A stretch of 64,000 nucleotides of DNA from Branchiostoma lanceolatum (taxonomy: Eukaryota; Chordata; Leptocardii; Amphioxiformes; Branchiostomatidae), in NCBI RefSeq assembly GCF_035083965.1, contig NC_089723.1:39997193-40061192 (forward strand), read 5' to 3'. A program made the translations under genes and the position numbers. This document shows, one piece after another, positions 26,601-35,100 of the stretch (the stretch's first letter is position 1; each line of letters starts with the position of its first letter). The notes beneath the pieces were generated by a model, which was not told the origin of the DNA, searched no databases, and saw only the letters and a program-made list of their open reading frames with translations.

Positions 26601-29122
26601 GTAGCATCCACTACCCTTTGTTAGTTTTTCGCCTTAGTTCTTCGCCAGTCCTTTTGTCAGTTTAGCTGAAACTAAAGACTTTCCACATCACGTTACCTTG
26701 GACGTTGATGAAGACTTCCCTGGTGACGTCAGCGAAGCCGTAGCTTGACGCCACGCACTCGTACGTCCCCTCCTCCACGTAGTCCAGCTCCTAAAAATCA
26801 TCATCATCAGGTCATGAGAAGTTCAGAAAAATCGGAACCCACAAATTACAGAAAACCGTTGCTTTACGTCTTCCTCTGCTTCCAAAAGAAAGGCCAAACT
26901 TGTATTGCGGATATAGTCAACAGCCTAGCTTTTTTAATCAATTTCTTGTTACAATAATGTTCATCACTGTCCTTGTCACATGTATTTGTTATGTCTGTAC
27001 CACGTGTATATTTTTAAGTCTACGTACACGCAATTAACCTTAGGGCACGAACTTGGAAATTAGGGAACAAATTAGAACAAAAACATGCAAATAAGGGCAT
27101 GAAACTGCAACTTTAAGCACGAACATGCAAATTAGGGCATGAACATGCAAATTAGGGCACGAACATGCAAATTAGGGCACGAACATGCGAATTTCAACAC
27201 GAACTTGCAAATCACTTGACTTACCTTGAACGTGAGCGGGTTGTCCCGGTACAGGGTGGTGTTCTGGCGTCTCCAGCGAACGCGCGGCTCGGGGTTGCCG
27301 TCCGCCTCGCAAAACAGCGAGAAGTCCTTCCCCGCGCCCACGATAAGCTTCTTCGGGAAGGTGGGAGCGATCTTTGGGGGACCTGGGCAAGCGGGGGGAT
27401 TAGAGGTTTATTTGGTCATTGATTCAAAATCAATCCGACGGGCACAAGTTTCATCGTAGGTAATGCAACCTCTGAAAACTTGGTATAGTTGCACCAAAGT
27501 CAGCAAACCCAAAAATTATTTTTATCTATCATACAGTTAATCAGATTCTCAGCCAACGTAAGTCTCATTCTGCAGTCAACATTACTATAATGATGCAACC
27601 TGTAGCGCTCTGCTGTAATGCACTATGCCAGTGGTATGTGCGCTGTACTGTATTATGCAATGCTGCTCTGTGCAGAGATGTGTTTGTACTAACGTGCTGG
27701 CTCGTTGTTGATGACCGGCAGCACGGTGACCTCTGCAGGCACCATAGTGTCCTTACTGATGCAGCCCGGACCCGTGTTCTCCTCAGGGAAGTGGCTGGAG
27801 GGGCGACACAACACGCTAAGTACGTTTCACGTGTTCTCCGTATGAACGTCTATGCCAGATGAAATATAATTATGATGCTAAATTTTATACTTTCCTACGA
27901 CGAAAACCAAAACAGCTGGACGCCGTTCCGCTGTACGGATGTATCACCTACTAAAAATGGGCGCAACATTTGTTCTTATTCGACATTTGCTAATGGGGTC
28001 GTTATTGTATAACAAGTTTTCTTTTCAACGTTATGATACTTCGTGTTATTTGTGACCCAGGGCCCGACTGTAATGCAGTGGTCACACCGCTGAGTTAAAA
28101 TACCCTGGTTGAACATGACAGAAACTAATATAGAATAAAATCGAGATACCGTACCTGCACTCGAGCTGTCTCGGCCACTGGAAGCCGAACTTGTTCATGA
28201 GGTTCTCGCAGCCCCGGCGGCTGCTCTGGCAGAACTCCCGGCAGGGCGGCAGGGCGGCGCCGGCAGCGGTCTGGGGGAGACACGGGGCACACGGTGTGTC
28301 ATACGGGTGAAGACAGTTTCCACGCACTCAAACTTGCGCGCCCGACGAGTCCGAGGGCTCTAGAGAACATTTTCGAATGCAACATATCGCGCGTTGATCG
28401 AGAGAGAGCACCGTGCATATTATTGAATAAAATGTAATTTAGAGCTCGCGGACTCGTCGGCTGATCGATTTTCGTGCTGTGTGCCAGGGGCTTAAGGACA
28501 ATCATTGTGCTGGACAGTTCAATGTTCCGCAAACATATTTTACTTCATGGAAATTACATTGCTATAAAAAGTGACATCATGTTCAAACGACCTGCTTGTA
28601 ATCTATAACACGTTGTCCTGGATGCCAGCCCTTTTCTTAGCTTAAGTATGCACTCTCGGTCGCTTTTCGGCCCGGGAAGTGACAGAGAGAGCGAACAAGA
28701 GTTGAAAAGGCTGGCACCCAAACAAACAAACGAAGCCAGGCTAATAACCGGCCCGGAAAGCCCCCCTCTCACTGGACCCGCGGCTTAACCCCCTACCTTC
28801 TTGTCGCACGGCGGCGCGTACAGCGTGCAGATGAAGCTGAGGATGTCGGGAGAACACGGCATCTTGGCGAGCGGGTGGAACCGCTGGATGTCTGTGGCGG
28901 CCTCCGTCTGCACGGCGTGCCCCAGGAAGTTCGGGTAGCTGGTCAGGCTGTAGGGCTGATTCACGCACATCGGGATCTCCACCTCCTCACATTCAGTACG
29001 GTTAGAGTCTGAGACATTGGGGAGAGAAAGGGGGTCACTTACATTTGTCCCCTGTCTCTCTCCGTCTGTTTACGTCTCCCTCTCTCTGTCTCTGACTCTC
29101 TCCCTCCCTCCGTCCCTCTCTC

Positions 29123-29171
<49 letters not shown>

Positions 29172-32100
29172 CTCTATCTCTCTCGCTATCCCTCTCTCTT
29201 TCCAACACCCTCTCTTCTGTCTCCCTCTCCCTCTCTCCCCATCTCCCTTTCTCGCCCTCTCTCTCACTATCTCCCACTCCTCTCTCTTCCCCACTCACCG
29301 TCCACCTTGAGGTACGTCTTGCCCTTGACGCTCCCGGAGACGCTGAGCGCCTTGCAGACGTACCAGCCCTGGTCCTCCTTGTTCACCCGCCTGATGACGA
29401 GCTCTCCGCTGTTCGTCACGCGCAGGCGCCCTGCCGTCTTACCGGGGAAGTGAAGATTCTGCAGGACGGGAAGAGAAATATGTCGAGACTCTTTGAGGCT
29501 CTATTGAAAAAAATGGACACAACATGTTGCTCTCAAACAATATATGGAAGTCTTTCACGGCTTTCTCAAAAGCTCACCCGCAGCCAAGTGACATTTTCTG
29601 GACATTGCTGTCGAGCCAAGCAGGGAATATTTTCTGACGTCCACCTATGGCAACCATGAGGCCAGGTGCATTGTAAAGTTTGAATTTTACTGACACTGGA
29701 GTTGTATATGAACGCGTAGAAAAAAATATACTTGATAGGGCAATGTGGAGTGAAATATGTACTTCTTGTCTGGTCCCGGCTGATACAGGCCGATAGATGC
29801 TGTTGATAATGAAGAAAATACAAGTGGGGTGCCCTTGGACCTAAGCTTCTTCACATTACAATTAAACAATACGCAATATTATGAGTTTACATAAAATGGC
29901 CACATTTCGGCCAAAATCCTTGTTACAATCTGTTGAACTCCTTAACGTAGATACGACTCTTCATCCTGTTCTACTAGAATTCCTTTAGCTTTGATGATAG
30001 ATATGTTAAACAAGTTCTCTTCTCCCTGTTTATAGGACTTTAGAGGGCCTAGATATGTAGCACTGTAGTACTGACCCAAGTACACGGAAGCACGATTCAT
30101 CTGGTAAGTAAAATAGACACACTCGTGACGTATCAACAGTGGGGCTTTGTGCAGGATCTGGAGCGTAGCTGGATTTCCGTCGGCCTTGAACGAAATGTGG
30201 ACCGTTTGAATATTTACTGCCTGACCTACATTTCATTTATCTTGTGTCTGCCAAGTTTCCACGAGTCACTGCGTTTCCCCACTGGGTCGAACGTCAGGCG
30301 CGAGGTCTGTAAACTGTTGGGGCTTTGAGGTTATAAATAGGACTTTCTCAGAAACTGTTCCAGATCATTTCATCTGCTTTGAAGTGATTGCCGCTTCCTC
30401 TGCGTATTCGTTTTGTTTCATACAGAGACGCTCCTCCAACTTATGGACTTTTTATAAGCTTTCAAAAGCATCATGAATGGCTTTCGACTATATCTGTACT
30501 TTCTTGAACGACCACACCAACACCACACCAAATTCAATGTGGACTCCCTTAATTGTTTGCATTGCAAGTAGAGCAGGCTTTTGTATTTCCCACCACCGCC
30601 CCCTGCGCTGAAGCATGTACATGTTTCATCATATATTTTCTTCTTTGAAAACACAGAACGTAAGAGCAATATATAACGTTATATATAGGTAAAACGATAC
30701 AAATATCATTTTTTTCTGTGGAAAACTGTTTCAGTGCCATCTTAAGCCAGAAGTATGAGAAGTTCGGTACCTGGCTGCCTTCCTTGTACTAGAAGATGGC
30801 GGGTGGGAGGTTAGTTGAGGGTTAGGGCTAGGGTTAGTCAGAAGTATGACGCGTGTGTTACGTTATGTAAATGTAGTACCTGGTTGCCCTCCTTGTACCA
30901 GAAGATGGCGGATGGGGGGTTGGGTTAGAGTTAGGGTTAGGGTTAGGGTTAGGGTTAGGGTAAGGGTTAGTTATGTAAATGTATTACCTGGCTGCCCTCC
31001 TTGTACCAGAAGATGGCGGGTGGGGGGTTCCCTGTTGCCTGACATTTGAACGTCGCCGTCTCCTTCCAGGCTATTGTGACGTTCTCAGGGTACACCAGGA
31101 CGGCCGGGCGCACACGGGCTGCGGAAGGGGGAAATAGGGATCTCATTAGCTTATTACAAGTTGCGTAAGACCTGTAAGATATGATCCAGTCACACTGGGA
31201 TGGACCCCTACTCTTTTCGATAAGTGTGGTGGGTTCTTTAACATGCTCGAAGTGTGACTCTCCTCAAACACGGGACCTCCGGCTTTACATCCCATCAGAG
31301 AGGGCGTCCCTAACTGAAGTTAGGTACTCATTTTTACCTGAGTCGAGTGAGGATATAAAGTGCCTTTCCCAATGGCACAACATTGGTGTCCGCTAGGGAT
31401 TGCAGCCCTGAACCTGCCACCTATGTACGATGCATACCAAGCTGAGACCATGATCTCCCCATCCCTACAGCTGTTGGGCATTAATCACGTCTTGTCTGGG
31501 ATCACCTGGCCGCTGTTGTCTTGTCCTGTATCTCAGGACGCCTGACGGACCTGTGCGAAACCGCCAAGTACACATACACCGTCTGGGGAACCTGACATTG
31601 GGGCTGTTTCGTGCGGGTGTGACAACACGTGTAGGCTGACAGGACACCCAGAACCTCCAGATTCTAAGTCAACAACCCTAACCATCAACATCATCACTTG
31701 TCGTCTACCTTAACCACAAGACTAGCATGCTACCTACATGTTTGTATTCATACAAAGCTAAGACCATGGTCTATCCTTCCCTAGGGCTTGTAAGTAGTAG
31801 TCACGTCTTGTCTTGAATCACCTGTATATTGTCGTCTGTTGCGAATCCGCCGAGTACACACCGTCTGTGGGAACCTGACATTGGGTCTGTCTCGTGCGGG
31901 TGCGACAACACGTGAAGGCTGACAGGACAGAAGGACGGTGTACGTTCCGTGCGGGCTGGGCATGCACGTGCAAAGGACAGCCCAATTTATCCTAGCTTGC
32001 ATCATGCTTCCTGTGTGCATACCGCGAGTTTCCGAGGATTGATGGGATAGATGACCCTCAAGCCGGTGCTACGCCGTCGCTGCCATTTGAAACGGTCGAT

Positions 32101-35100
32101 GCAATATCGCTGACTAATTGATGTCATATCCAAGCCGTGAGAATAGGTTCTAACAAGAGGCAAAAACATAGTAAGAGCGACAAGTTTGTGAAAATAGTGA
32201 AGAATTTAGAGGGGAAGAAGAAAGTGCCCCAGCTCAGGTTGGAACCTGACATTGAGGCTGTCTCGTGCTGGTGTGACAACACGTGCGGTTTGCTAGGCCT
32301 ATAGGGGGCACGTGCGGGTGCGACAACACGAGTGTGCTAGGCCTATAGGGGGTACGTGCGCAGGACAGCTGCTCCATACAGACATTCATCATGCACCATG
32401 TACCTAAATCATTATGCTCGAATGTATGCTATATATATCTAAAGACAATTCAAACTCAATTCAGACAATCCTTTTCTGCTTTTTCATGCGCTTGCCATCA
32501 AAAAGACAGTTTCGGTTCTTTCCCACCAAGTAAAGTATACCCGACTGCTGGAGCTATCCATTCATCCATCTAGCCACCAGGCGCGGGGTGCGTATGCTAC
32601 ACGGACGATGACTCTGTCTTCAACCCGGTTGTTTTCGTCCGGACCGACACGGCCCATTAATCTTACCCAGCCGACGGTTCAGTAGGCCGTCTGTTTACTA
32701 ACTTCCTCAGGGCGATGCTAACTGGTTCTACTTCATATTGCAACGAAAGGTGACAGATGATGGTCGAAATATCCGCTAGGTATAAAAACTTGGTTGTGTA
32801 CAAAAAACTTTGTTATCCAGTGACATACCAACCTGATGAAACCATTCACTGATATGCCAAAAAAATAGTTACTCAAGCAACTGGATAAAATTTTGAAACA
32901 GTCAGACGTTTCAGACAGCATCCGCAATCTTTCGTCAGTGACTAAGGAAAGATCTGAAAAACCAGGTTTTATACCAAAATCCTGAATGAACATTTTAATG
33001 AGGTCTTTTCAGTACTGGAATTCATAATATTCGTCCGTAAGGAGGGGAGCGCCTTATCCTAAGTGCCTGAGAGTTCGACGCGTAGACCTCCTTTCCTGTT
33101 AAGGGTGGGATTGTGCATTCTCTCATATATTGCTTCTCTAACTCCCCGTTCAAACGAGCGGTCACTGGTAAACTAATTTCTTTTTCCTATCTAAACTTTC
33201 TTGGGTGCTTACACGGGCGAGTCTGTCTTCAATCCTTGTTGTTTTCGTTGAAACCGTCACGGCCCATTTTCCACCAAAGCTACACAACTCCCCCCGGCAT
33301 GGCCGCGTGACCTTTACAACACCATCACTCTTCCCGGTCGGAGGACGGGCTGTCAGATGTGAGTCTTCCTTCTTCAGTAAACATCCGAACAGTAGCGGTA
33401 ACCGAAACAGTAGCACGAAAACAAACAGTTGTCAGAGGTAGATGGGCCAAGGAGAGGACGGCGGATCCTTCCAGCCTGGTAAACTATTTTCCCCATCATC
33501 ACTCTTCCCGTATTGTCAGATGAGAGTCTTCCTTCTGCGGTAAACACCCGAACAGCAGCACGAAAACAAACAGTTGTGGCAGTCGGCACAAGGCGACATG
33601 ACGGCCGACCTTCCTCTTTGACACTGAGTGTGGGGGAGAGGTGGATGAACGAGAGGGTAGGGCAACACTGGACATACTGTGCAAAGGTTATGCGCTGTAC
33701 AAAGGGAAAGGAAAAGGAAAGTGATCTCGATCCAGTTTAGCTCACTGCCTGAGAGCTAATCTTTCACTGGTCGTGACAGAGAAGACAGACGATATGTGCA
33801 GTATTTACAGGTTCATTATACCGGAGAAATTACCCTAGCTCTTTTCGACAAGCACAATGAACATTGCCGGCATGCCATTGGACCACGGCATAACGTCTCG
33901 TCCTAAGGACTGCGACCCTTTCGGGTAGCGTGCATGCCGGGTGAGCGACACAGTCGGGATCGAACTCACGGCTTCTAGTTCCAGAGGCAAGATCGCTAAC
34001 CACTGGACTACGCACGGATGGACCTGATGGCTTTTCATCAGGTACAGAATCTTGTCGAGTGGAGACGAGTTAATGTTTGATAATCACGATTCAACGAGAA
34101 AACTGTATGAATTCGTTTGCCATCACTCTTGCCCTTCAGAAGACGAACTGTCAATTGTGACTCGTCCTTCTGCGGTAAAGACACAGTCGTGGCAGGCGGT
34201 ATGTGGCTGACCTTCCTGTGTAACCCAACGGGTAGGGAAGGGGAAAATGAACGAAAGGGGCGGGCAGCACTGGACATACTGTGCAAACGTGATACACTGA
34301 ACAATTGACCTGGCGGTTTCAATATAAGGGGTTAAAAGGTTCTGAACAGTCTCTCGCTTTCGGCGGTGTCTATCAGATGTATAATCTCCTTCCGCTGATT
34401 TGAAATTATATCCTTATTCCATTTTCTGGAGGGATAAAAAAAGCTCAACATTTAACTTGTAATAAAACCCTAATAAAATTCCCATAGCTGGATGGGCAAA
34501 GTAGTGGGCAACCTAATGCCAACCGTACACACTCACGCCGTAGCCGCATAACTTTATTCAAGCCCACATCCAGACTAGTTTCCCCTTGTGTGTGGCTTTC
34601 TCGATGGTTTAGGCTCGAATCAGTTTCCAGAGCTGGGTTCACATGTTAGCGATCGTGTCAGTTCTGGGTGGTAACGTTACACCTCACGACACGACACGAG
34701 GGCACAGGGACGACATGGCGACACGTGTCCGAGTCGTGCCCTCCGTTTTACCACTTAGAGCCAGTCTTGTCAAGTCTAGTCACAGACATCACAGGAGGTA
34801 ATGCAGCAAGAGAAGGCTATCAGAGTTACTTAGTAGTCTAAACGACAATTCATGAGACACATGTTCTAGTAACGTCACGCCCAAATGACACGCTACGACA
34901 GAACACAGGGACCACGTGGTGGTACATGTTCGGGCCGTTACCTTCCGTTTTACCACTTAGCACCAGCCTTGTCACGTCTACTTGTAGACATCACAGGTGG
35001 GAATGCAACATGAGCAGAGCTACTTTGTAGTCTAGGCGACACGGATGTCACGATAGGACACACAAACGACATGGTGGCATATGTTCGGGTCAGAACCCTT

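Noticed and set aside
29017-29310. Ser/Leu-rich and Arg/Glu-rich frames
   Set aside because: Arise from the (TC)n tract.
33840-34016. Functional tRNA on the minus strand
   Set aside because: A and B boxes are present, but acceptor and anticodon stems do not pair; it is a SINE head.
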